The notes: a model not told the origin generated them from the sequence alone. 64,000 nucleotides of DNA from Actinomadura fibrosa (GCF_900659615.1 NZ_CAACUY010000014.1:1-64000); one strand, 5' to 3'; counted from the stretch's first letter, positions 7,999 to 16,687 are shown. Numbers and translations are program-made.

Positions 7999-9356
7999 CG
8001 GACGGAGGCCAGCGCCGACAGCAGGGCCGCGCCGACCATGCACGCCCAGCCCTCCCGGAAGTCGGCGAGGGCCGGCGCGGCCGTGCCGCCGAGCAGCGCC
8101 GTCAGCGCGGCGACGCCCAGCGCGGAGCTGATCTGCCGCGCCATCATCAGCACCGCCGACCCGAGCGACAGCCGGTCGGCGGGCAGCGTCGCGGCCGAGC
8201 CGAACAGCGGCGGCTGGAGCAGCGCCGTGCTGGCGCCCGCCAGGATGCCGCCGGGCGCGAACATCAGCCAGTAGGACGGCTCGGACGACGCGGCGACCGC
8301 CCACCAGCCGCACCCCACGGCCAGCGTGAGGCCGCCCAGGACGGCCGAGGCCCGCCCTCCGATCCGCGCGACGACCCGTCCGGACAGCGGCGAGAGCAGC
8401 ACGCACGCGAGCGGGATCGGCGCGATGCCGAGCCCGGCCCGCACCACCGAGTAGTGCCACACCTCCGTGAAGTACAGGGTCGCCGCCAGCAGCGACGCCG
8501 CGAATACCAGGTAGTAGAGGAAGACCCCGGACACCGCCACCGCGAACCGCCGGTGCCGGAACAGGTCGAAGCCGATCACCGGGTTCGGATGCCGCCGCAT
8601 GTGCCGCACGCCGAGGACCGCGAGCACGGCGAACGCGCCGGCCGCGTACGGGGTGAACGGCCAGCCCGTCCCCTGGACGATCGCGGTGGTCAGCGCGGTC
8701 GCGGCGCCGAGCACGAGCGCCGACCCCGGCAGGTCGAGCCGCTGCCGCGCGCGCTTCGGCGTGTCCGGAAGCAGCCGCCGTCCCGCCACGATCGCGAGGA
8801 CGGTCACGGGCACGTTGATCAGGAAGATCCACCGCCAGCCCGCGATCAGCAGCAGGCCGCCGAGCACCGGCCCGCAGCTCGCGCCGAGCGCCGCCACCGC
8901 CGTCCAGACGCCCATCGCCGTCGGATGCTCCCGGCTCGGGAAGGCGGGCAGCGCCAGCCCGAGCGACGTCGGGACCAGCACCGCGGCGGCCGCCGCCTGC
9001 ACCACCCGCGCCGCGATCAGCACGCCCAGCGTCGGCGCCGCCGCGCACGCCGCCGACGCCAGCCCGAACAGCGCCATCCCGGCCAGGAAGCTCTTCTTGC
9101 GGCTCGTGTCGTCCGCGAGCCGCCCCGCCGGGACGAGCAGCGCCGCCAGCACGATCGTGTACGCGTTCAGCACCCACGACACCCGCGGCAGCGCCGGGTC
9201 CCCGAACGACGAGGACATCGCGGGGAACGCGACGCTCACCGCGAACAGGTCGAGCATCGCGAGGAACTGGGCGGCCGAGGCGACCGCGAGCACGAGCCAC
9301 CGCCCCCGGCCCGCCGGGACGCGGACGGCGGTCCGCTCCAACGTCGGTGAAGTCAT
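7989..9356 (-). CDS. MFS drug exporter, DHA2 (EmrB/QacA) type
   Basis: This 455-residue membrane protein has about 14 hydrophobic segments. The first helix contains AQFLAMLDLFAVSVAFPAM, a DHA2 motif D1 variant. The loop between helices 2 and 3 has PAGRLADDTSRKK (motif A), and helix 5 has GPVLGGLLL (antiporter motif C) followed by GWRWIFLINVP. These mark a proton-driven multidrug exporter. The ATG at 9356 begins just before the first conserved region; an upstream in-frame start at 9407 would leave almost no promoter space. It diverges from the GlxA-type regulator at 9427 with 70 bases between them, so that regulator may control it. Confidence 0.88.
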   Translation of the reverse strand: MTSPTLERTAVRVPAGRGRWLVLAVASAAQFLAMLDLFAVSVAFPAMSSSFGDPALPRVSWVLNAYTIVLAALLVPAGRLADDTSRKKSFLAGMALFGLASAACAAAPTLGVLIAARVVQAAAAAVLVPTSLGLALPAFPSREHPTAMGVWTAVAALGASCGPVLGGLLLIAGWRWIFLINVPVTVLAIVAGRRLLPDTPKRARQRLDLPGSALVLGAATALTTAIVQGTGWPFTPYAAGAFAVLAVLGVRHMRRHPNPVIGFDLFRHRRFAVAVSGVFLYYLVFAASLLAATLYFTEVWHYSVVRAGLGIAPIPLACVLLSPLSGRVVARIGGRASAVLGGLTLAVGCGWWAVAASSEPSYWLMFAPGGILAGASTALLQPPLFGSAATLPADRLSLGSAVLMMARQISSALGVAALTALLGGTAAPALADFREGWACMVGAALLSALASVRYR

Positions 9357-9426
9357 GCGTCCATGCTCCGAGCGCGCCGCCGCGCCCACGAGTGGCAGGA
9401 ATGACAATGTGCGCTAGATTTCTGCC

Positions 9427-10425
9427 ATGTCGATTCCGGACATGTCCCTCCGTTCGCTCGCCGTGCTCGTCGTCGAGAGCGCCCCGGTCTTCGAGGTCGC
9501 CATCCCCTGCCAGGTCTTCGGCACGCCGCCGCCCTCCCACACCGGGCCCTGGTACGACGTGCGGCTCTGCGCCGACGGCTCGCCGTCGCTGCGCGGCTCG
9601 TCCGACCGGGAGGACCTCGCCGGGCTGTTCCGGATCACCGCGCCGCACGGCCTGGACGCGCTCGCGTCGGCCGGCACCGTGATCGTCCCCGGCGCCGGCG
9701 ACGTCGAGGGCGATCCCGCGCCCGCGGTGATCGACGCCCTCCGCGCCGCGCACGCCCGCGGCGCCCGCATCGTCTCGCTCTGCTCCGGCGCGTTCGTCCT
9801 CGCCGCGGCGGGCCTCCTCGACGGCCGCCGCGCCGCCCTCCACTGGAGGCACGCCGCCCTCCTCGCGGAGCGCTTCCCGGCCGTCGAGGTGGACCCGGCC
9901 GTCCTCTACATCGACGACGGCGACCTGCTCACCAGCGCGGGCCAGACCGCGGGCATCGACCTGTGCCTCCACCTCATCCGCCAGGACCTCGGCGTCGAGG
10001 CCGCCAACGCCGTCGCCCGGCACATGGTCGTCCCGCCCCACCGCACGGGCGGCCAGGCCCAGTTCGTCGAGACGCCCCTGCCGCCCCGCCGCGACGACGG
10101 CCTCGGCCCCGTCCTGCAATGGGCGCTGACCCAGCTGCACCGCCCGCTGACGACCGCGGAGCTCGCCGCCCGCGCGGGCCTCACCGGCCGCACGCTGATC
10201 CGCCGCTTCCACGCCGAGACGGGCACGACGCCCCTCCGCTGGCTCCTGGCCCAGCGCGTCATCCGCGCCCGCGGCCTCCTCGAATCGACCGACCTGCCGA
10301 TCGACCTGGTCGCGGAGAGATGCGGCCTGGGCACCGCGCCCAACCTGCGCGCCCATTTCGCCCGGGAAGTGGGCGTGAGCCCCAGCGAGTACCGCCGCAC
10401 CCACCGCCTGACACCAGCCCACTAG
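9427..10425 (+). CDS. GlxA-type AraC family regulator
   Basis: This 332-residue regulator has an N-terminal DJ-1/PfpI-like (class I glutamine amidotransferase-like) domain, about residues 8-200. It includes the elbow SLCSGAFVLAAAGLL and the ALHWRHAALLAERFP segment typical of GlxA-type proteins. The C-terminal AraC double helix-turn-helix (about 225-330) has LTGRTLIRRFHAETGTTPL and a second helix pair ending in FAREVGVSPSEYRR. The elbow Cys is present, but these domains are usually sensors rather than enzymes. Its position divergent to the MFS exporter makes control of that exporter plausible. Confidence 0.9.
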   Translation: MSIPDMSLRSLAVLVVESAPVFEVAIPCQVFGTPPPSHTGPWYDVRLCADGSPSLRGSSDREDLAGLFRITAPHGLDALASAGTVIVPGAGDVEGDPAPAVIDALRAAHARGARIVSLCSGAFVLAAAGLLDGRRAALHWRHAALLAERFPAVEVDPAVLYIDDGDLLTSAGQTAGIDLCLHLIRQDLGVEAANAVARHMVVPPHRTGGQAQFVETPLPPRRDDGLGPVLQWALTQLHRPLTTAELAARAGLTGRTLIRRFHAETGTTPLRWLLAQRVIRARGLLESTDLPIDLVAERCGLGTAPNLRAHFAREVGVSPSEYRRTHRLTPAH

Positions 10426-10473
10426 CGCGCATGTCTACTCGCCCAGCGCGCGCGGCGATCCGCTAGCGCCCTC

Positions 10474-10944
10474 TTATTCGCTGGCGTGCTCGGCGACCTG
10501 TCGAAGCAACTCGACCAATTGCTCACGTTGCTCCGGGGTGAGCCAGCCGAAGAGGCGCTCGCCCACGTCCCCGGTCACCTCGCGCCCGCGGCCGAGGACC
10601 CGCAGGCCCTCCTCCGTGAGGACGACCGAGTAGGCCCGCCGATCCTCCGGCGCCCGCTCGCGCCGGACGAGCCCGCCGTCCTCCAACCCGTCGACGATCC
10701 GCACCATCGTGGACTTGTCGATGCCCGTCAGATCGGTGAGCCTCCGCTGGCTGACCGGCCCGTACGTCTCCAGGGCGGCGAGCATCGCGAACTCCCGGAC
10801 CTCGATCCCGAGCGGCCGCAGCCCCGCGTTCATGGCCGCCCTGCTCCCCTGGTGCGCGGTGGCCAGCAGCAGGCCGAGCCCCAGATGGCGTCCGGCGGCG
10901 TCGCCGTCCCCGGCCAGGATCCGTTCGAGCAGGTCGTCCAGCAT
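10474..10944 (-). CDS. MarR family transcriptional regulator
   Basis: This 156-residue protein has the MarR winged-helix layout. N-terminal helices come first, then LAALETYGPVSQRRLTDL, the recognition region GIDKSTMVRIVDGLEDGGLV, the wing RERAPEDRRAYSVVLTEEG, and C-terminal dimerisation helices. It is transcribed away from the amidohydrolase gene at 11040. The shared 95-base gap holds several TCTCAT/ATGAGA repeats forming palindromes, a likely operator for repression of both genes. The inducer is unknown. Confidence 0.9.
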   Translation of the reverse strand: MLDDLLERILAGDGDAAGRHLGLGLLLATAHQGSRAAMNAGLRPLGIEVREFAMLAALETYGPVSQRRLTDLTGIDKSTMVRIVDGLEDGGLVRRERAPEDRRAYSVVLTEEGLRVLGRGREVTGDVGERLFGWLTPEQREQLVELLRQVAEHASE

Positions 10945-10971
10945 GGCCCCATGGTAGGCCCGGCTGATATA

Positions 10972-11000
10972 GTCTCATATGAGACGTTCTCATCTAGAAC
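10972..11000. promoter_or_regulatory. Palindromic operator between MarR and amidohydrolase genes
   Basis: GTCTCATATGAGAC (10972-10985) is a perfect 14-bp palindrome. It abuts GTTCT-CATCT-AGAAC (10986-11000), a second inverted repeat. TCTCAT or its complement occurs three times (10973-10978, 10979-10984, 10989-10994). Such AT-containing dyads in a divergent MarR promoter are the usual binding sites. The MarR assignment follows from position, not from binding data. Confidence 0.65.
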
Positions 11001-11039
11001 ATTGTGGGCGGCACCGCGATGACCGATGGGAGACGCACC

Positions 11040-12137
11040 ATGCCCGAACTGACCCGCCGCACCGCCCTCCGGGCGTCCGGCCTGATGGCGGCCGCCGCCG
11101 CACTGCCCGCCACGGCGGCGGCCCCGGCCGAGGCCCGGACCCGCACCGGCCGCATCGACACCCACCACCACGCCGTCCCGCCCAAGATGCGCGAATGGGC
11201 GATCGAGCAGGGCATCCTCCCGCCCACGGGCGGACCGTCCTGGGCGCAGTGGACCTTGCCCAGCACCCTCGCCACCATGGACGCCAACGGCATCGCCGCC
11301 GGAGTGGCGTCAGCCCCCGTCCCCGCCGAGATCTTCCTGAACCGCGCCGTCGCCGAGTCGGGCGTACGGATCTGCAACGAGTCCCTCGCCGAACTGACCC
11401 GCGACCACCCGACCCGGTTCGGCTTCTTCGCGAACGTGGCGATGCTCCACCCCGACCTGGCCCTCCGCCAGATCGCGTACGCCCTCGACGAGCTCGGCGC
11501 GGACGGCGTGCTCCTCAACACCTCCGCCGACGGCCACTACCTCGGCGACCGCATGTTCGAGCCCCTCTTCGCCGAGCTGGACCGCCGCCGCGCCGTCGTG
11601 TTCACCCACCCGTTCGGCCCCAAGGGCAACATCGAGGTCCCCGGAGTGGGCGACTCGCTCGCCGACTTCCTCCTCGACACCACCCGCACCGCGCTCAGCC
11701 TCATCGCCGCCGGCACTCTGGACCGCCACCCCAACGTGTCGATCATCCTGTCCCACGCCGGCGGCTTCCTGCCCTACATGGCCGGACGCGCCGAACGCTG
11801 GGGCCGCGAGGACGACGGACCCGACCCACGCGCGATCCGACGCGCCCTCCGGCGCTTCTACTACGACACGGCCCTGCCCATGTCCCCGTACGCCACCCCG
11901 TCCCTCCTCGCCGCCGCCGGTCCCGACCGCGTCCTGTTCGGCACCGACTGGCCCGCGAACTCGTCCCGCGAGGTGTCCCTCAACACCCGCGCCTTCGACA
12001 AGGACCCGGCCCTCGACTCCCGCACCCACCGAGCCATATCCCGAGGAAACGCCCTGCGCCTCCTCCCCAACCTCCCAAAGCGCCTCCGCTGGCCAATTCG
12101 CCCGATGTCTCAGGTGGGCCGCAGTCGATCTCGGTAA
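11040..12137 (+). CDS. Tat-exported amidohydrolase 2 family protein
   Basis: This 365-residue protein has a twin-arginine signal peptide (LTRRTALRASG, then an Ala-rich core ending near AAPAEA). A metal-dependent amidohydrolase 2 (ACMSD/decarboxylase-like) TIM barrel follows. The metal-binding start is RIDTHHHAVPP, the strand-6 region is VFTHPFGPKG, and ILSHAGGFLPYMAGRAERW and LFGTDWPANS complete the site. Substrates of the family are aromatic or amino carboxylic acids. The ATG at 11040 was chosen because GGGAGA sits seven bases upstream and the Tat signal starts there; GTG 11004 and ATG 11019 are alternatives. It is probably controlled by the divergent MarR gene. Confidence 0.85.
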   Translation: MPELTRRTALRASGLMAAAAALPATAAAPAEARTRTGRIDTHHHAVPPKMREWAIEQGILPPTGGPSWAQWTLPSTLATMDANGIAAGVASAPVPAEIFLNRAVAESGVRICNESLAELTRDHPTRFGFFANVAMLHPDLALRQIAYALDELGADGVLLNTSADGHYLGDRMFEPLFAELDRRRAVVFTHPFGPKGNIEVPGVGDSLADFLLDTTRTALSLIAAGTLDRHPNVSIILSHAGGFLPYMAGRAERWGREDDGPDPRAIRRALRRFYYDTALPMSPYATPSLLAAAGPDRVLFGTDWPANSSREVSLNTRAFDKDPALDSRTHRAISRGNALRLLPNLPKRLRWPIRPMSQVGRSRSR

Positions 12138-12173
12138 GGTCTCCGGCCGGACATCGACGAAAGGTGGCTCATC

Positions 12174-12836
12174 ATGCAGAGGCCGGGAACGCCGGACGAA
12201 CTGCTCGATCCAGCGGAGTTATGGGCACGCGGCGGCACGGTGGCGGCGATCGAGGCCGCCGCGCTGGTGTCGCGCGACTTCTCCGGGTGCTACTCCGTCC
12301 ACGCCGACGGCGTCACATGGGACGACAGCGGCGGCAACGAATGGACGCTCTCGCTGCTCGACGGCGGCCGGGCCGTCCTGTACGGCTGCGATCACGAGGG
12401 GAGCTGGACGCGGTTCCGGGAGCCGGAGCTGGATCTGCTGGAAGGCGCGCCCGACTGGCTCCCGCTGGATCGGCTCACCCCCATGCAGCGCGGCGCCGAG
12501 CTCGGGTTCGTCTACTGGTACGACGGCGTATGGCATCGCGTCGACTATCCGGCCGACGTCAAGGACGACGGCCTCGGCTCCACGGTGGGAGAGATCGTGG
12601 ACATGGAGGAACTCGCGGACTACGTCGCGTACTACCTCGTGGGAGATGAGTGGGGCGGCGGAGGAAGAGAGGAGGTGGGGGAGGTGCTTGAGGGCATGAT
12701 CCGCCAGGCGCGGGACCGCGCTCTGTCCGCCCAGAGCTTCGCGTGGCTGAGCGACGGCATGGAGCCGGACGTCGCCGCCGCGCTTGACGTCGCCGCCGCC
12801 GCGAGGCTCACCGGTGGGGCGGGGAGCGCGGGCTGA
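12174..12836 (+). CDS. Hypothetical acidic protein
   Basis: I do not recognise this 220-residue family. It is acidic and Trp-rich, with no signal peptide or membrane helix. A middle region with alternating hydrophobic residues (TWDDSGGNEWTLSLLDGGRA, LGFVYWYDGVWHRVDYP) looks like a beta-rich fold, and a helical C-terminus ends in an Ala-rich tail. The start ATG has AAAGGTGG upstream. It follows the amidohydrolase by 36 bases and may share its transcript. Composition matches its neighbours, so it does not look recently acquired. Confidence 0.65.
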   Translation: MQRPGTPDELLDPAELWARGGTVAAIEAAALVSRDFSGCYSVHADGVTWDDSGGNEWTLSLLDGGRAVLYGCDHEGSWTRFREPELDLLEGAPDWLPLDRLTPMQRGAELGFVYWYDGVWHRVDYPADVKDDGLGSTVGEIVDMEELADYVAYYLVGDEWGGGGREEVGEVLEGMIRQARDRALSAQSFAWLSDGMEPDVAAALDVAAAARLTGGAGSAG

Positions 12837-12955
12837 CGCGCGGTCCGCGAGCGCCGGTCGCGGACGCAGGCACGAATTCAAGGCGTCTGCCTGTCACATC
12901 CCGCCGGGCCGTTTCGTCAGGGTGGTGACGCTCGACCCGAGACAGGGAGATCACC

Positions 12956-13429
12956 ATGGAAGCTCGTTTCGACTACTACGGCACCGCCGGCGCGGCCCAG
13001 CTCATGAAGCACTTCCAGGCGGCGGGCAAGGTCGTGTCGGACTCGGCGCTGCCGATCGCGACGCAGCACCTGATGGAGATCCGCGCGAGCCAGATCAACG
13101 GCTGCGGCGTCTGCACCGACATGCACACCAAGGACGCCGCGCACGCGGGCGAGACGCAGGACCGCCTCAACCTGGTCGCGGCCTGGCGTGAGGCCACGGT
13201 CTTCACCGACGCCGAGCGGGCCGCGCTGGAACTCACCGAGGAGGGCACGCGCGTCGCCGACGGCGCCGGCGGCGTCAGCGACGAGGTGTGGGCGAACGCC
13301 GCCAAGCACTACGACGACGAGCAGCTCGCCGCCATGGTGTCCCTCATCGCCGTGATCAACGCCTGGAACCGCCTCAACCTGATCACCAGGCAGCCCGCCG
13401 GCGGGTACAAGCCCGGCCAGTGGGGCTGA
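12956..13429 (+). CDS. Carboxymuconolactone decarboxylase/AhpD-like protein
   Basis: This 157-residue all-helical protein has the AhpD-like core: HLMEIRASQINGCGVCTDMH contains the CxxC pair and the His of the alkylhydroperoxidase signature. AERAALELTEEGTRVAD and MVSLIAVINAWNRLNL follow. Such proteins reduce peroxides through the Cys pair, or in other branches decarboxylate lactones; the CxxC-xxxH pattern favours the redox role. It is likely cytoplasmic and stands alone. Confidence 0.88.
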   Translation: MEARFDYYGTAGAAQLMKHFQAAGKVVSDSALPIATQHLMEIRASQINGCGVCTDMHTKDAAHAGETQDRLNLVAAWREATVFTDAERAALELTEEGTRVADGAGGVSDEVWANAAKHYDDEQLAAMVSLIAVINAWNRLNLITRQPAGGYKPGQWG

Positions 13430-13436
13430 CCGACGC

Positions 13437-13988
13437 TCAGCCCCCGGCGGCCACGACCGTCGCCGCCAGCGCCGTCCGGTGATCCTTCGTCCAGGGCGGG
13501 CCGAGCGTCGCGCGCGGCCCGTGGAGGACGTCGTCCGCCCGTCCGGCCAGGATCCGGGCCGCTCGGCTCTCGACGTCCTTGGCCTCGTAGAGGTGGACGG
13601 CCCAGCCGCGGGCGCGGGCGGCCTCGGCCAGGACCTGGCGGTACATGACCGAGTCGGCCCGCGCCTCGTACGGCACCCGTCGCTGGACGGCGATGTCGTC
13701 CGGGAAGTCCGGCGGCCAGGACCGGAGCGAGATCGAGACGATCGGCTCGGGCAGGGCGGCGGCGAGCCCGTCCAGCGCGGCCGCGGTCGCCCGGGCCGCC
13801 GACGCCCGCACCCGGGCCACGAGGTCCGCGGCCGCCGCGTCGTCGAGGGGCTTGCCCTCGTGGTGGACGGGCGCCGTCGCCGTCCCGGGCTCGACCAGGT
13901 CGATGCGCCGGCGGTCCACGACGCGGTGGTCGGCCGAGGCGGTGACGGCCACGGCCCAGCCGAGGTGATGGGCTATCCCCACGCGCAT
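13437..13988 (-). CDS. Conserved hypothetical protein
   Basis: This 183-residue protein begins MRVGIAHHLGWAVAV, with a second strand at residues 21-31 (DHRVVDRRRID) and a central helix-rich part. ISLRSWPPDFPDDIAVQRRVPYEARADSVMYR follows in overlapping pieces, then WAVHLYEAKDV. The start resembles a ribonuclease-H-like or actin-like strand pair, but I cannot name the family. It is convergent with the AhpD-like gene (seven bases between stops) and 33 bases downstream of the epoxide hydrolase gene, so it may be co-transcribed with that gene. Confidence 0.65.
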   Translation of the reverse strand: MRVGIAHHLGWAVAVTASADHRVVDRRRIDLVEPGTATAPVHHEGKPLDDAAAADLVARVRASAARATAAALDGLAAALPEPIVSISLRSWPPDFPDDIAVQRRVPYEARADSVMYRQVLAEAARARGWAVHLYEAKDVESRAARILAGRADDVLHGPRATLGPPWTKDHRTALAATVVAAGG

Positions 13989-14021
13989 GGTCCGAGTATG
14001 CCCCCGGCTCGGGGCCGTCGG

Positions 14022-15251
14022 TCAGCGGGAGCGGAAGGTGCGGCGGAGGTCGTCCACCCAGGCGCCGGGGACCTCCCAGGGGATGAAGTGGCCGCCGCGG
14101 TCGTGGGCGGTCAGGTTGACGTGGTTGTACCAGGCGGCGCGGTCGCTGGACAGCCAGTTCTCGACGCGCTCCTCGGTCGTGGCGACGCCGGGCGGGTTCT
14201 CGTAGCCGACGAACGTGATGCCGGTGGGGGCCTCGATGGCGGGACGGCGGTCGTGGGACGGCGTCCACGGGTAGCGGTTCGCGTTGGCGTAGTACCGGAT
14301 CGAGGTGCCGATGGCGTTGTTCGCCCAGAAGATGGTGGCGTGGGTGAGCAGGTCGTCCTTGGAGAAGACGTTCTCCACGTCGCCCTGGTCGTCGCTCCAG
14401 GAGGACCAGCGTTGCAGGAGCCAGGCGAGCAGCCCGACCGGTGAGTCGCCGAGGCCGTAGGCGAGGGTGTGCGGTTCGAGAACGTGGACGGCCAGGTGGA
14501 CGGCGAAGCGGCGCTCCCAGGCGACGATCTGCTCGTGTATCGGCCGGGGCAGGCCCTCCGGGATGGGGTTGCCGCCGCTGAGGTCCCAGCTCCGGTCGCC
14601 GTTGAAGAAGTCCAGCTTCAGGCCGGAGCCGACGTGGATGCCGAGCAGCTCGGAGGCGTACTTGTGGCCGAGCTGGCCGGTGACGAGGGCGCCGACGTCG
14701 CAGCCCGCGGCGGCGTACCTCGCGTGCCCGAGGACGCCGGTCATGAGCGCGTGCCAGAGGTCGGCGACCTTCCAGAAGTTCATGTCCGCCCGGTCCGGCG
14801 GCAGCGGGGTCGAGAACCCGAAGCCGGGCAGGGACGGCACGATGACGTCGAACGCGTCGGCGGGGTCGCCGCCGAAGGCCGCGGGGTCGGCGAGCGGGTC
14901 GACGACCTTGCTCCAGTGCCAGAAGGTCCACGGCCAGCCGTGCGTGAGGATGAGCGGCGTGGGCGCGGGCCCGGCGCCCGGCCTGCGCATTAAGTGCACC
15001 GGGACGCCCTGGACGTCCACCCGGTAGTGCTCGTAGGCGTTGATCGCGGTCTCGGCGGCGCGCCAGTCGTACTCGCCGAGCCAGTACTCGGCGAGTTCCT
15101 GGAGGTGGGAGCGGCGGACGCCGTAGAACCCGTCGTCGTCGGGGAGGGCGGGCCAGCGGGTGAGGCGCAAGCGTGCCCGCAGGTCGTCGAGGACGGCGTC
15201 CGGGACGTGGATCGGTGCTGGCTCCAGCGGGAAGCACGACGAGGCGGCCAT
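14022..15251 (-). CDS. Epoxide hydrolase with N-terminal EHN domain
   Basis: This 409-residue enzyme has the N-terminal epoxide hydrolase segment (PDAVLDDLRARLRLTRWP), then an alpha/beta hydrolase fold. The oxyanion motif is HGWPWTFWHW, PSLPGFGFSTP follows, and the nucleophile elbow GCDVGALVTG has Asp185. The catalytic His lies in AHDRGGHFIPWEVP near the C-terminus. Such enzymes open epoxides to diols and are close to microsomal and juvenile-hormone epoxide hydrolases. No signal peptide is seen. The ATG at 15251 is preferred over a TTG at 15260. Its promoter region (15255-15300) is very AT-rich and contains GCTTA twice. Confidence 0.9.
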   Translation of the reverse strand: MAASSCFPLEPAPIHVPDAVLDDLRARLRLTRWPALPDDDGFYGVRRSHLQELAEYWLGEYDWRAAETAINAYEHYRVDVQGVPVHLMRRPGAGPAPTPLILTHGWPWTFWHWSKVVDPLADPAAFGGDPADAFDVIVPSLPGFGFSTPLPPDRADMNFWKVADLWHALMTGVLGHARYAAAGCDVGALVTGQLGHKYASELLGIHVGSGLKLDFFNGDRSWDLSGGNPIPEGLPRPIHEQIVAWERRFAVHLAVHVLEPHTLAYGLGDSPVGLLAWLLQRWSSWSDDQGDVENVFSKDDLLTHATIFWANNAIGTSIRYYANANRYPWTPSHDRRPAIEAPTGITFVGYENPPGVATTEERVENWLSSDRAAWYNHVNLTAHDRGGHFIPWEVPGAWVDDLRRTFRSR

Positions 15252-15307
15252 GCCCCGCAATGTATCACTAGCTTAAATAAATTGCTTATGTAATACCGGG
15301 ATGCGGG

Positions 15308-15356
15308 CCGGACGCCGTGGCGCGCCGACGCGGGGGCGCGCCACGGCGGGGTCCGG
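15308..15356 (-). terminator. Strong hairpin terminator after the 93-residue gene
   Basis: GCCGTGGCGCGCC (15314-15326) pairs perfectly with GGCGCGCCACGGC (15335-15347). Outer CCGGAC/GTCCGG arms (15308-15313 and 15351-15356) extend the stem. It lies one base after the stop codon of the small minus-strand gene, with no T-run, as is common for actinomycete terminators. Confidence 0.7.
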
Positions 15357-15638
15357 TCAGGCGTCGCTGTCGGCGGGCTCGATCAGGCCCATGGAGACGG
15401 GGAAGTCGGCGATGAAGCGGGCGGCCTCGGGCGTGGGCGCCTCGTCGGCCATCTCCGCGACGGTCGACAGGATCAGGTCGCGGTCGGCGTCGGAGTGGCC
15501 GTCCAGCGTGAAGGCGATGAGTTCGAGCTGGCGGACGGCGTCGTCCGCGTTGATCGCGTCATCGTCGGCGCTCTCGAAGAACCAGGCGAGGTCGACGATG
15601 AGCTTGATCAGGTCGCGGGTGAGTTCGGGGGAGGCCAT
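15357..15638 (-). CDS. Small acidic hypothetical protein
   Basis: This 93-residue acidic helical protein (ELTRDLIKLIVDLAWFFES, DDAVRQLELIAFTLDG, STVAEMADEAPTPEAARFI) has no signal or membrane segment. The ATG at 15638 is preceded by GGAAGGATGGGGG, a good ribosome-binding site, and the high GC at third positions ends there. A strong hairpin follows the stop. The helical pattern suggests a small regulatory or partner protein, but I recognise no family. Confidence 0.65.
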   Translation of the reverse strand: MASPELTRDLIKLIVDLAWFFESADDDAINADDAVRQLELIAFTLDGHSDADRDLILSTVAEMADEAPTPEAARFIADFPVSMGLIEPADSDA

Positions 15639-15799
15639 GCCCCCATCCTTCCGGAAAGTCCGTCTGGAGCGCACGTTTCCGGAGCGAACCGCCCGGTTGC
15701 CCCCGGCGGGGACGACACGGACGGGACGCGGGCGGCGATCCGGGCGGAGTTCGCGTCCCGGAAAAGGCCGGGGAAAAGGGAAGCCGCTCGGCGCGCAAT

Positions 15800-15834
15800 A
15801 TGTGGCCTTCTGTGCCACATGTCGTCATGACATG
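15800..15834. promoter_or_regulatory. Two overlapping inverted repeats in a divergent promoter region
   Basis: ATGTGGC/GCCACAT (15800-15806 and 15814-15820) and CATGTC/GACATG (15818-15823 and 15829-15834) are perfect inverted repeats that share three bases. They lie in the gap between the divergent small genes at 15638 and 15911. They could be operators or leader hairpins; no cognate regulator is evident. Confidence 0.35.
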
Positions 15835-15910
15835 CGGGCCGGATGGATTCCGCCTCCCCTTGTGCGGGCCGCTAGAATTCCGCGTTAATCGGCCGGACGG
15901 GGGGACGCGG

Positions 15911-16138
15911 ATGGGAATGGACGAGGTCGTCAGGCAGTTGCGGTTGGCGATCCATGACGCCCAGGTCGCTTTCGACTGCATCGGCCTCGGCGCGGTGGAA
16001 AGGGCGCACGACGCCATGATCACCGCCAAGGCGGCGCTGGACGCGGCCGAGACCGTGCTGCACCACGATCTGGAGCGCTTTCCGCTCACCGAGCTGGCGG
16101 GCGAGGGCGCGAAGGTGATGGCCGCGATCGCCGATTAG
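15911..16138 (+). CDS. Small helical hypothetical protein
   Basis: This 75-residue protein is predicted entirely helical (VVRQLRLAIHDAQVAFDCI, AHDAMITAKAALDAAETVLH). The ATG at 15911 follows GGGGGGACGCGG, a strong ribosome-binding site. It lies 93 bases before an RsbW-like kinase gene in the same direction and might belong to that signalling cluster. No family is recognised and no catalytic motif is visible. Confidence 0.6.
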   Translation: MGMDEVVRQLRLAIHDAQVAFDCIGLGAVERAHDAMITAKAALDAAETVLHHDLERFPLTELAGEGAKVMAAIAD

Positions 16139-16231
16139 CCGCCCCTCCCGGTCCGGGAACCGGGCGAGGTTGGAGTTTCCTCCGGGTGCCAGTGGGAAAT
16201 CTGCCAGCGTGAGCAATGGAGACGGTGCCGC

Positions 16232-16687
16232 ATGACGATCGTGCTGGAGATGACCCTGCCGCGCAGCGCCGAGAGCGCGCCCCTGGTGCGGCACGCGCTC
16301 GACGCCTCCCTGTGCGGGCTGGGCGTCACGTCCGACGTCCGCGCCGACATCGCGCTGGCGCTGGGCGAGGCGTGCGCGAACGTGATCAAGCATGCGGCGG
16401 CGGGCAGGGAGTACGAGGTCCGGGCCAGGGTGGAGGGGGAGCGCTGCGTCGTCGAGGTCATCGACGGCGGCGCGGGCGGCATCGAACCGTGGGACGCGGG
16501 GCCGACGTCCGGCAGGAGCCGGTCCGTGGCCGATTCCGCGGCGTGGGACGGCGGAGAGGCGCCCGTCACGGCCGAATCGGGGCGGGGGCTGCAATTGATG
16601 CGCGCGTTCACCGACGAGTTCCACGTCGCCGATCGCGTTTCCCGGAACGGCGCGATCGTCCATTTCGAGAGAATGCTGGCGAGCTGA
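16232..16687 (+). CDS. RsbW-like anti-sigma factor serine kinase
   Basis: This 151-residue GHKL-type ATPase has its N-box in ALALGEACANVIKHA (about residues 45-60), G1 in VVEVIDGGAGGIEPW and G2 in AESGRGLQLMRAF, with a C-terminal strand after that. This is the single-domain layout of RsbW/SpoIIAB-like kinases, which bind sigma factors or phosphorylate STAS antagonists. A STAS gene follows 99 bases downstream and two PP2C phosphatase genes are close, so this is probably the kinase of a partner-switching system. No sigma-B-type sigma gene is adjacent, so its sigma target must lie elsewhere. Confidence 0.88.
   Translation: MTIVLEMTLPRSAESAPLVRHALDASLCGLGVTSDVRADIALALGEACANVIKHAAAGREYEVRARVEGERCVVEVIDGGAGGIEPWDAGPTSGRSRSVADSAAWDGGEAPVTAESGRGLQLMRAFTDEFHVADRVSRNGAIVHFERMLAS

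Noticed and set aside
6157..10422. A 1421-codon open frame on the minus strand
   Set aside because: It is the antisense shadow of the hydrolase-SDR, MFS and GlxA genes, has Arg/Gly/Ala-rich low-complexity translation and matches no family. High GC opens such frames.
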